From Mrakia gelida (Eukaryota; Basidiomycota; Tremellomycetes; Cystofilobasidiales; Mrakiaceae), in contig BRON01000011.1 of the NCBI GenBank assembly GCA_024345305.1, forward strand, positions 1,116,001 through 1,180,000: a stretch of DNA of 64,000 nt, in the 5' to 3' direction. How positions within the stretch are numbered: position 1 is the first letter of the stretch; the number at the start of each line of letters is the position of its first letter. The notes below the pieces were generated by a model. The model had not been told where the DNA came from and did not search any database. It was given only the letters and a program-made list of their open reading frames with translations. Of the stretch, positions 55,075 to 64,000 are shown piece by piece. The translations under genes and the position numbers were made by a program.

Positions 55075-58014
55075 TCAAGGCAGGACCATCGAGCCAGGAA
55101 GACTGCACGTTCCCATCTCTGGCGAAACAGGAGGTCTCCCCACTCCCAACCTCTTCTTCCCCTTCGAGACCGCTCCCGCCTGCTTCCCGATGACCATCGA
55201 GCTCGTCACCTTCTTCTGAGCGACGACCGTTGCGGCTCCAGCCTTCCCCTTCGTAGCAGCTCCGGCCTTCGACGTCGCCTTCACAGCACCGACGAGCTTG
55301 ATTCCGAGCGAAGGGAGAGGAGGAAGGGTGGTCTTCTTCGACGCGGCGACCTTCTTCCCCTTCGCCGTCGTTGTCGTCGGGGTGGCTTTCGCTTTCCCCT
55401 TCCCCTTGACGTCGACCTTCATCGGACTACCGAACGGCGTGTCCTCGTCCTCCGTTGCCTCGTCCTCGCGATCCTTGTTCTCCTGACCGAAGAGAAGACC
55501 TCGTTCACCGGAGTTCGAGTTGGAGAGAGAGCGGTGTTTCTTGAGAGGTCCGGCTTGAGAGGAGGAAGGTCGAGAGGAGGAGTTGTGGGATCGTTTTGAA
55601 GGGGAGAGAGGAGGCCCTGGTGGAGGTGAGGAGGGAGGAAGATCGAAGGGGAGAAGAGGAGGGGAGGAGAGTGGCGAGGAGGGAGTGGTTTGGAAAGAGG
55701 TGAAGCAGTAAGGAGGGATTTCGACCCAGTCGAAGGGAACCTCGTCGGAAGAGGGTAAGGGTGCGAGTTTGGTTTTGGGTTTGGATGCAGCTGGAGAGAG
55801 GAAAACGGAGAGGCAGGACGACGAAGTCAGTTTCATTGTCGCTCGCTCGAACCGAAAGAAACGAGGAAACTGACCCTTCGACTTTGGGATCCCAGCGACT
55901 TTCTTCACCTTCGGTCCTCCAACAGGCGCGGCCTTGACGACCTGAGCTCCATCCAACGTCGCCTGAACCTCCCAGTCGCTCTTCTTGACCTTCCTCCACT
56001 CCTCCTCGACCCTCCCAACCCACTCGTCGCACTCTCCCTTGACCCAGTAGTCGAATACTCCCTTCCACTCGGCACCCTGCGGAGGAGTCTTGTTGACGAA
56101 GACGACCCGTCCTCGTCCTCCGTTCGGTCGAGCAGCGGTGACGGGAAGGGAGTGGACTCCTCGAGCGAGCTCCTTGACGAGTCGTTTCAGACCGTGGACT
56201 TTGAGCGAGGTTCCGAGGACGAGAAGGAGGTCGGGAGTTCGAGTGATGTCGTGGGTTTGGATGGATCCGATGAGGTCGCCGTTGGGATGGTTCTGAGAGC
56301 GAAACGGAAGGGAGGGAGGGTCAGCGATCGAGAGAACGGTAACGACGAGGTTTGAGATCCAAGGACGGGAGAGGAGCGCGACGAACCTCGTCGTAGAGCA
56401 CGATAGCAGGTCGAAGAACACCAGCAGCGAGAGGTCGCTTCGATCTCGCGATCCTGTCTTGGGCTGGAGGGAAAGATGGAGAGGAGATTAGGATCTCGTC
56501 GCGTCGAGGGAACAAGACTCGAAGTCGTCGCAGGCCAGCTACGAGAGAAACGAAAGACTCACTCCTCTCCTCACAAGCAGGGCATTCTGGAGCCTCTCCC
56601 TCTCTGAACATCTCAACGTACTCCTCCGTGAACTCGTAGCTCGCCGAGCAGACCATGCACCGGACTCGATGGATGTCTCCGTGAAGCTGGATGTTCTTGG
56701 TGAGTTTCTTGTCCATCGTGACTCCTCCTCCTCCTGACGATGCCGACGAGACCACCGATGCTGACCGACGAGAAATGGGAGCGTAGGACTCTTGAGACGA
56801 GGAAGGGAACGACGAGGTTTGGGAGGAGGTCGATCCTTGAGACGAGAACGGTTGGGAGGACGACGACGCTTGCGACGAGAACGACGATCCTTGCGACGAT
56901 GAAGGTCCAGCGACCAATCCTGGCGTCGAAGCTCTCGAGCTGACCTCCTCCTCCCTGGCAGGCTCGTCCGGACTACTGCTGCACCTCATCCCAAGCCGCT
57001 TCTCCATGCCGTCGATGTTTTGAGTATAACTCCTCATGAGCTTGCCCTTGTCGTCGAGCTTCTTGATGAATCGATGGGTAGGGGAAGGTTCGGCTGCTGA
57101 GACGGCAAGCTTGAGTTCGGCGATGAAGGAGTAGAAGAGGGAGGTCGAGTCTGGGGAGCGGAAGAGCGAGGAGGAGAAGAGGTCCTTTCCGGTGACGAAG
57201 GTGTCGGGATACCTGGCTTTGACGAGGTTGTAGAGACCATCGGAGGATCGGAAGTCCTGAGGGATGGGAAGGGCGGAAGTAAGAGAGAGTACTAGAGGTC
57301 AGTCTTGGTGCTCTTGATCGAAGGACGAAGAGAGAACGCGTGATGAAGGGGAAGGAGAAGGAGAGGAACGGTGCTCTCCCCGAGGTCAGACAAGGGTAGA
57401 AACCGTCCCTTCCCTGAGCATTCCCTGCTCCTTCCGATTTTCTAGGATTCATCCATCCATCTATCTATTTACTCTGAGAGAGACGAGTGAAGCTGTAGAT
57501 GAAAGGAGCCTCGAGAGGAAGGAGCAAGCCATCTTTGAAGGAAGGACGAGGTGGTCTCCTTCTTCCCTTCGATGGTCGTTCCGCTTGCTGTCCATCCAAC
57601 CGAGCCTCCCCCCTCCAAGCGACCCGCACAGATAGACTCAGAAGTGTCTTCGCGTTGCAGTGAAGGTGTCGAACACGAGATATTCGCGTCGATGGAGAAG
57701 GGAAGGTCCCGAGTTGGAGCGTCGACCTCCTTCCTCCTGATCCCTTCCCCTCCTCCTCCCCAATCGCAACCACGACCCATCCATCCCCTCCGAGCTCAAG
57801 GGACTCGTCCTATACAGCCTCATGACCTCTAACAGTGGTTGGAGACGATCAGACTCACAGGGATCCCACAACTACAGCTGATCCCGGCTCCTGAAACGAC
57901 GACGGTCTTCTTGCTCTTTGCGACGGTATGCGAGATCGAGGTCAACGTCCTTCGAAGGGGAGCCTCCTCCTCGGACGTGGAAGCGAGCAGGTGGGCGAGA
58001 TCCAGAGTAATCAT
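55075..58014 (-). CDS. NAD-dependent protein deacetylase, Hst3/Hst4-type sirtuin
   Basis: Exon 1 has TVVVSGAGISCSCGIP and, after an unusually long 602-bp intron, exon 2 begins DFRSSDGLYNLVKARYP, giving the Sir2 motif GAGIS...GIPDFRS. LMRSYTQNIDGMEKRLG (TQNID), QLHGDIHRVRC (catalytic His) and the zinc pairs CMVC and CPAC follow; a Ser/Gln-rich insert (SSSQGSSFSSQASSSSQP) sits between TQNID and LHG. VLGTSLKVHGLKRLVKELA is the Hst3/4-like NAD-site segment. The C-terminal 300 residues are Ser/Pro/Lys-rich with KGKGKAKA and end GSMVLP. In yeasts Hst3/4 remove acetyl from histone H3 K56 during the cell cycle; assignment of that substrate here is by family only. Confidence 0.88.
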
Positions 58015-58696
58015 TTTGGGGTGAGAAGGAAGGGAGGAGGGAAGGTGGCCGGGAGGGAAGGGAAGGAAGGGAAGGAGGAGGGAGAGAGGTTGGCGTTTGT
58101 TGTTCTGAGGGAGGAGCGCGCGTCTTGATCTTCCTTGGGAGAGAAGGGTGGGCAGCTTTTCAAAAACTCGTTTCCTTCAAACAAGCTCGAGAACAGAAGG
58201 AAAGGACCAACTAGATAAAATCTTCACCTGAACGCGTCACCAGAAAATCGAGCATGATTCGAGGGTCTCGCTGCGGTGGTCGCTCCCTCGCTTGCGTTTC
58301 GGGCCTTCTCTCCTCGAATGTATTTATTTTCACGCGTCCGTTCTACTGCTCTTAGCTGCTTCTTCCAGCAGAGATTCAGCGAGCTCAAAATCTTGACTAT
58401 TCGACGAGAACGAGTCGTTCAGTCGGTTCTCGAATTGGGAAGGGGAAGCTGCGTCGTCGCCGAGCTCAAAGGAGGGCTGAGCTTCGTCCTTCCCTCTGCG
58501 TTCTTTCTCTCCCACCCTCCACACAGTTCTAAAGCCAGAAAAGGACAACACCCTCCCCTTCAACACCTCCCTCCTCATCAGACTTTGACAGTCTCGATTC
58601 ACAAACTCGCCTCTTCAGCCCATCGCTCAAACCTCTTCGCCTTCACCTTCCCTCCTCGAGCTCGCTCCTCCTGCCTTCCCTTCCCTCCCTCCTAAG
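58015..58696. promoter_or_regulatory. Divergent promoter region, sirtuin / PLC-like gene
   Basis: 682 bp between the two start codons. A G-rich tract (58040-58090, GGGAAGG repeats) lies next to the sirtuin start, and two ACGCGT palindromes (about 58230 and 58333) lie in the middle. ACGCGT is the MluI cell-cycle box core of yeasts; Hst3/4 genes are cell-cycle regulated in yeast, so this could be meaningful, although ACGCGT is common throughout this window. Confidence 0.4.
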
Positions 58697-60899
58697 ATGT
58701 TCTTCTCTACCCTCCTCCCAATCCTTCTCCTCGCCCTCCCTTCTCCCTCTTCAGCCTTCTCCTCCTCCTCTTCTTCTCACAAGATGATCAAAAAGAGCTC
58801 GTCCCCTTCTCGTCGAGCAACTGGTTCGTCCTTCCTTCCAGTCACCAGCTTCGGGCGCGGGTCTCCTCCCCTCCATGAAGCTCATCTCTCTTCCTTCCCT
58901 CTCTCCGAACAGTCTGCAACGGACATGCTGAACTCTGCGACAAGTCGTACGGAAACGTCACTTTCATCGGCGCTCACGATTCTTGTGAGTTCGAGAGCTT
59001 ATTCACGGTCCCTCGTCCTTGTTCGATTGGCGTAGGCCTTCGTGGACAGCTCTTCAGCTCTTCGACACACTTCTCAGTGTTTTACATAGCTCCTTGGGAG
59101 CTCTGGAGGTCAAGGAACTCGTCGACTCTTAGGGTAGACCACGAGAAGAAGCGAGGAGAGGTCGAAGGCTGCTTCGTTTCCCGGCCGCCGAGTGTGTTTC
59201 ACGACCGCGTCTCATCTCCTGACCCGCTCTCCTCCTTTCACCTTTTGCCCAGACGCTGTCGGAACGACGAACATCGCAGCCAACCAGGATCATGACGTGA
59301 CGCAGCAGCTCGTTCGTTCTCTCTGAATTCCTTTGCTTTTTCCCTGGTTGTCACCGCTACCACCAGTTCCGAAGCGAAGCTCGTCGCTGAATCGACTCTT
59401 CTTCCTCCTCTCTTTCCTTGATTGGCTATTACTTCGTCTCGCGTCTTGCGATTTCTCTCGTTCAGAACGATGGTATCCGAATGCTTCAAGTTCAAGCTCA
59501 CAACGCTTCGACTGGAATCCGTCTCTGCCATTCGTGCGTTCGACCTCCTTCCCTCTTCTCCTCTCCACGGAGTGAGACAACTTCTTCTGACCTTGCTTAC
59601 CATCCCGCCTTATCGCTCACAGGTCATGCGTACGTCCTGAACTCAGCGAGTGCGCGTCCCAAGACGCCTTCGAGCGACGGCTGACCGACGCGTCTCCTCC
59701 TTTCGCGTTCTCCTCTGCAGCTTCTCCTCGACGCTGGTCTCCTCTCCACCTACCTCACCAGCGTCAACACCTGGGCCGTCGCCAACCCTACTGAGGTCAT
59801 CTCGATCCTCATCGTCAACTCGGACGGTGTAGACGCGGCCACGTTCGGAGCTGCCTTCGTCGTTCGTCCCGTTCCGTGTTTCCTTCTCTTCTCGTCTCTG
59901 TGCCTCTCTTCTCGTCTTTGCCAGTCTCTTTCCGAAACTTCGCTGACCCTTGTTCGCTCTCACAGACTGCCGGTCTCGACACCATCGCCTACACGCCGTC
60001 GAAGTCCACCACCGCTCTCAGCGACTGGCCCACTCTCGGAACCATGATCGATAGCGGAAAGCGCGTGGTCGTCTTCATGGATCACGATGCCGATATCACC
60101 ACCATCCCTTACATCATCGATGGTGAGCTATCCACTCGGTATCGTCGCGAGGGAACGAACGCGTTCGACACGATTTTGACCGACGCGTCGCTTGCTTCTT
60201 TCTGTCTCTCCAGAGTTCTCCAACGTCTTCGAAGGTGAGTTTCATGAATATCTTTTCCAAGGCGTGATTCGACACATGCCGCTCGAAATGCAGCCAGAGC
60301 TGACTCTCCCTCGTTTCCTTTCGACGTTCAGACGAGTTCAACACCGTATCGAACGCGTTCCCATGCATCGCGAACCGAACCACGGGCGACCCCACTACTC
60401 AACTCATGCTCACCAACCACTTCCTCGACGTCGCCGGTAGCGGATCTATCGTCTACCCCGACAAGGAGAACATCGTCCAGACCAACAGCGAGACGGGAAC
60501 CGGATCGTTGGGCCTTGGAGCTCAGACTTGCTCAGCTCTTCATGGACGGTACCCCAAGTGAGTTTCAATCCTTCTCTCTGTTCTCGAATCAAGCTGACCC
60601 TCGCTTTCATGGATTTGTCCAGCTTCATGCTCGTCGACTTCTACACCTCCAGCACAGGAGCCGTCTTCGACGTCGCCGCGTCTCTCAACGGCGTCTCCGC
60701 TCCCACCAACACCATCGCCCCTTACCTCGCTGGAACGACCTCAGCAACCAACACCACCTCGAGCAGTGGGACCCAAACCTCCGTCGAGTCTCTTTCGGGA
60801 GCTGTCGTTCGATGGGAGGGCATGAGTCGAGGTCTCTCGTGGGGAGTGTCGGCCGTCGTCGTTGCGGGTTTGGCAGGAGCTGGAGGGTTGGTTCTTTAG
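58697..60899 (+). CDS. GPI-type PLC-like phosphodiesterase (PI-PLC X fold)
   Basis: About nine exons. Signal peptide MFFSTLLPILLLALPSPSSA. The PLC-like core starts VCNGHAELCDKSYGNVTFIG followed by AHDS (first catalytic His), then VGTTNIAANQDHDVTQQ, DGIRMLQVQAHN (second catalytic His) and LCHS. Later blocks are LLDAGLLSTYLTSVNTWAVA, PTEVISILIVNSDGVD, KRVVVFMDHDADITTIPYII and NFMLVDFYTSSTGAVFDVAA. The end has a Ser/Thr-rich stretch and a hydrophobic tail (WGVSAVVVAGLAGAGGLVL), consistent with GPI anchoring. This is the common fungal family of secreted/GPI 'PLC-like phosphodiesterases' lacking the usual Arg/Lys-rich PI pocket; the substrate is unknown. Confidence 0.82.
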
Positions 60900-61288
60900 A
60901 CGATGCTGGTCATCTCTCTCTCTCTTCGTCCGTCTCCTCTCTTCTCCTTTACCTTATCTCATTATTCGAACTCAGTTCGCGTCTCGTTTTGATTTCACCC
61001 ACCCACCCACCCCCGCCTTGCTTTTGCTCACCCATCACCTCCTCGCTCCTTATCGCTTCGCTTTTTGCTCTCTCGCTTGGACTATTTCTCCTTTTTTATT
61101 AGCAACAGCAGGATCACCTACACCTCTATCATCCCTTCAGTTTTGTATTCGTAACGCTTGTTTTTTTTTTCTTTCTTTCGAGCGGACTCAGAAGAGGAGA
61201 GGGGGAGCGAAAGGCAAAGGGAGGAAGGTGGGGTCGAGTCGAGCTCAACGGCCATCCCCTCCTTCCTTCCCTTTCTCTCCCAAAGACG
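60900..61288. other. Tandem intergenic region
   Basis: 389 bp between the PLC-like gene and the MYND gene. Contains T-rich runs (T6 near 61092, T9 near 61160) typical of 3' UTR/promoter; no gene seen. Confidence 0.4.
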
Positions 61289-62723
61289 ATGCCCTCTCAT
61301 CCTGAACCGAGCGCGCGCCGCTCTAGCGACATCCAGAGCTTTTTCGCCAGCCTGACGACTGCTCAACAAGCTGAAGAAGTCGTGAGATTGATGGGACTCA
61401 CGGATGGATCCTTCGTCGAGCTCGTCCCCGAGTACGTCAAGCTCGAAGAGCGACTCAAGGTCGAAGGAACCTTCAAGCCAATCGGAAGAGGACTCGAGGT
61501 TCATCAACGCCTGGACTTGGTCACAGACATCGTGAGTTTTCTCTACTATCTCGCTCGCCCGAGCCGCACTCTGCGCAGCGAGCTCATTCGAGATCTGACC
61601 GGCTCTTCCATCCATCCTTCGCTTCAGATGGCAGCAGCTCCCGAAGAGACCGCTCCTCTCTGGGGACGGTTCAGGCTTCTGCATCTTCTCGTGGTTGGCT
61701 CGGAGACTGATTATCCGCTTCGTTCTTTTCCTAGGTGACCATCGCGGCGAAGCACCTCCCTCAAGTCGTCCAAGCCGTCCTTCTCTGTCCAACAGCTCAG
61801 ACCCTCAGCCCTTGGTGGTTTCTGATCGCCAAGTTAGGTCACAAGAGCTCCATCCTCGCTTCGTTCTTTCGGATCCACGAAGCGGCTCCTCGATTCCTTC
61901 GACAGCTCATCGAAGCGCTCGCGACGACGCTTCCCCCTCTGGCTTCCTTTGTCGCCGTTCGTATTCATTTCCTTCCTCGTATCAGCTCCTCTCCCTGCGC
62001 TGATGAATCTTTATATCCTCTCGTAATATACAAATGCACAGGGAGACATGGTCGCAGCGCACTGGTGCCATCTCTGTCTCATTTGCGGCGCGTCCATCTT
62101 CCACCTCTTCCCAAACAACACACCTCAGCCTCCTTTCCCTTGGACGAGCTCCTCCTCCGACGCCCATCTCCTCCCTTCCCTCTTCGCCGGACAACAACGT
62201 CTCGGCGACGCTCTCAAGTCCCTACAAGCCTCTGAGGGCGAGCGGAGGGAATCCATCAGGGTCGGCCTTCGTCGAGCGTTCAACAGCATCATCGACCTTC
62301 GTCTTGCTTTGACGGAAGGAGGGCTTCGAGGACATCAGCAGATAGGGCTGGTCAGGAGGCTACGAAGTCAGCTTCCTTGGACTGGGTGTGAGACGTTCCT
62401 CTACACGGAGCCGGTGGATTGTAAGGGCGGAGAGATGTTGATGTGCGGGGGGGTGAGTTCGAATTCGTTTGCCTTCCTCTTCTCTCCGTTCAACGAGGAC
62501 ACTGACTCGCATCTCTTCCACATCAGTGCCACATCGTTCGATAATGCTCGAGAGGTTCGTCCCTCTTCCCATTCTCGACGCGCGCTCGACGCTCGACGCC
62601 GAAACTTACGCTTTTTTTTTTCGTTCGCTCTCTTCTTTTCCTTCCCTCGCAGAACACCAAAAAGCACATTGGAAGGAACACAAGCCGCTCTGCATCAAGC
62701 CGTCGTGGGAATCGAACGAGTAG
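61289..62723 (+). pseudogene. MYND zinc-finger gene with an in-frame TAA at the conserved Tyr
   Basis: Exons 61289-61531, 61735-61956, 62042-62452, 62527-62554 and 62653-62723, all in frame. The first three encode a helical domain (FFASLTTAQQAEEVVRLMGL; VVQAVLLCPTAQTLSPWWFL; LALTEGGLRGHQQIGLVRRL). The last two encode a C-terminal MYND finger: MLMCGGCHIVR, then TAA (62542-62544), then CSREHQKAHWKEHKPLC. The order CxxC-x4-[stop]-C-x3-H-x7-H-x3-C puts the stop exactly where MYND fingers have Tyr. Terminated at the TAA the protein is 297 residues and loses half the finger; read through it is about 324. The first Cys pair of the finger is not canonical, and the sixth ligand is His. Classed as interrupted; function unknown. 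Confidence 0.68.
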
Positions 62724-63086
62724 GAGTTGGGATCTGAAGGAGCGCGAGGAGGTGCGGGAGGGTCGACGCGTCGTTGTTTTGACATTGATGTCTGTTCGAC
62801 TCACGCGGAGATCGATGTGACAAAGTCAAAACCTCGTCTCAAAGAGGGCTTGAGGGGCGAACATCCGATTCGAGCCCCGTCGTTTCTCATTTGCTCGTCT
62901 CAAGGACAAGGACCGAAAACAGATCTCCTCGCTGCAACGAAGCTCGACGCGTCTCCTTTCGTCTCGTCGTCTCCTTTCTCCATCTGCATCTCCTCCTCCA
63001 CTCCCTATCGTTTTGATCAACAACAGACACATAATGAATACCGAACTACACGAACAGACAAACAATCCTCCCGGTCTCCTCGCCGC
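62724..63086. other. Convergent intergenic region
   Basis: 363 bp between the MYND gene (+) and the SDR gene (-). Contains two ACGCGT palindromes (about 62766 and 62948); no gene seen. Confidence 0.4.
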
Positions 63087-64000
63087 TCACCGTCCCTCCC
63101 AAACCCCTTCCTCAAGCGCCCTCCAAACCTCCCCCGCCCTCTCCCTCTCCTCCTCCCCAATCCCTCCTATCCCCGTCTCTCGAACCACCTTCCCCTCCCT
63201 TCCAACCATGCTTCCCGCCATCCCCTTTCCACTCCCACCCCCAGTCGTCCTCACAAGCTCGGACGTCGCCCCCCAAACCAACACCTCCCCTCCCTTCTCG
63301 AGCGGAGCGAGGAACAGTTTGAGTAAGGGGGAGAAGAAGGACGGGACGGTAGAGATGGAAGAGGGGGTGAGGGTCCAGCCTGGGTCGAGGGACAGGGCGA
63401 CGGGAGGAAGGGTTGGGGGGGAGGAGGAGGGGAGGGGAGGGAGGAGGGAGGAGGTGAGGTGGGTGGTGAGGAGGTTGAGGAGGAGTTTGGTGGTTCCTGT
63501 TCGCGAACGAAACGAACGAAAGGGGGAGGGGTTGTGGAGGTGAGTTTGGGCGAGAGAGGAAAAGAGGGAGGGAAAGAAAGGGAAAGAGAGCGGAGAAAGG
63601 GAGGGAACAGAGGGGAGAAAGACGACGCGAACGAACCATATCTCACTCGACACCCAGCCATGCCCGAAGGGTTCTTAGAATAAGGGCGATTAAAATCTTC
63701 GAGGGAGGTGAAGTGGAGGTTCTTAGGTGCGGCGGTGTGTTGGTCGGACGTTACCTTGGAACGAAACGAAACGAACGCGAGGGAGGGGAAGGGAGAATGA
63801 ACGCGAGAGACAAGCGAGTCAGTTCGGGTTTTGAGCGTTCTTTTCGCGACGAAACGAGCGAGCCCAACGAGAGATTGAGGGACCAAAAAAATGAAGTAAC
63901 GCTCGGAAGTTTTGCATGCACTCACATTCAAGATCCTGACGTCACCGCCCTTCTTCGCCGTCTTGTCGAGCAAGGGCAGGAAGAGCTTCGTGAGCAGGGC
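63087..64000 (-). CDS. Short-chain dehydrogenase/reductase, 5'-truncated by the window edge
   Basis: Partial gene; the N-terminal nucleotide-binding exons lie beyond position 64000. Visible exons read LLDKTAKKGGDVRILN (strand before the catalytic Ser), VTSDQHTAAPKNLHFTSLED, then MAGCRVRYG | TTKLLLNLLTTHL, which restores the catalytic Y-x3-K (YGTTK) across an intron, and ALSLDPGWTLT, the PG motif after the active site. SLEDFNRPYSKNPSGM resembles the retinol/WW-oxidoreductase-like SDR group. Substrate unknown. The last codons are EGVWEGR followed by TGA; a GTGAGC overlaps this stop, so a further 3' exon is possible. Confidence 0.75.

Noticed and set aside
62860..62890. tRNA-like B box (GATTCGAGCCCC)
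   Set aside because: The flanking bases do not form a T-arm stem, and no A box, anticodon arm or acceptor stem is present.
1..64000. Transposons, LTRs, CRISPR arrays, rRNA or plasmid-type elements
   Set aside because: No reverse transcriptase, transposase or integrase motifs, no long terminal or regularly spaced repeats, and no rRNA-like sequence were seen.

Overview
The window is nuclear DNA of a basidiomycete yeast, most likely a Pucciniomycotina member of the Rhodotorula/Sporobolomyces type. That placement is inferred from sequence style and gene content only. It is GC-rich, tightly packed, and nearly every gene is broken by introns of about 50-100 bp that start GTGAGT/GTTCGT, carry a CTGAC-type branch site and end in CAG. 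Gene content is purely eukaryotic/fungal: Elongator Elp4, PalC, an Hst3/4 sirtuin, a mitochondrial release factor, FSH hydrolase, DUF1776 and F-box proteins. I see 26 likely protein genes, one doubtful small ORF, no rRNA or tRNA gene, no transposon and no CRISPR array.

Layout. 0-2.5 kb (minus): a 67-residue zinc-ribbon protein and a DUF1776 membrane/SDR-like protein. 2.9-11.8 kb (plus): a giant TRANK1-like UvrD/SF1 helicase gene. 12.2-24 kb: an F-box-rich block of three coiled-coil/F-box paralogues, an F-box/LRR-like gene and a fourth F-box-like gene, interleaved with a probable mitoribosomal protein mL40, a PAP2 phosphatase and a GNAT acetyltransferase. 24.2-28.3 kb (plus): ELP4 and a Q-rich BAG-domain co-chaperone. 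28.9-37.8 kb (minus): a large F-box protein, a secreted aspartyl protease and PalC. 38-46 kb: FSH1-type hydrolase, a soluble two-domain ABC ATPase, a mitochondrial protein of unknown function and mitochondrial release factor 1. 46-52.5 kb (minus): a UBA-containing DExH helicase. 53.2-64 kb: a fourth coiled-coil/F-box paralogue, a Hst3/4-type sirtuin, a GPI-type PLC-like phosphodiesterase, a MYND-finger gene and an SDR cut by the window edge.

Most unusual: (1) a lineage-expanded family with coiled coil, a new-looking Pro-Gly-Trp-Trp...Gly-Arg-Trp signature and an F-box, in a fixed three-exon design (four copies); (2) two otherwise intact genes each carry one in-frame TAA, one exactly at the invariant Tyr of a MYND finger and one aligned with Tyr/Gln of paralogues, while TAA ends only 1 of about 26 genes; (3) a start codon that exists only after splicing (A|TG); (4) the palindrome ACGCGT concentrated inside introns close to branch sites.
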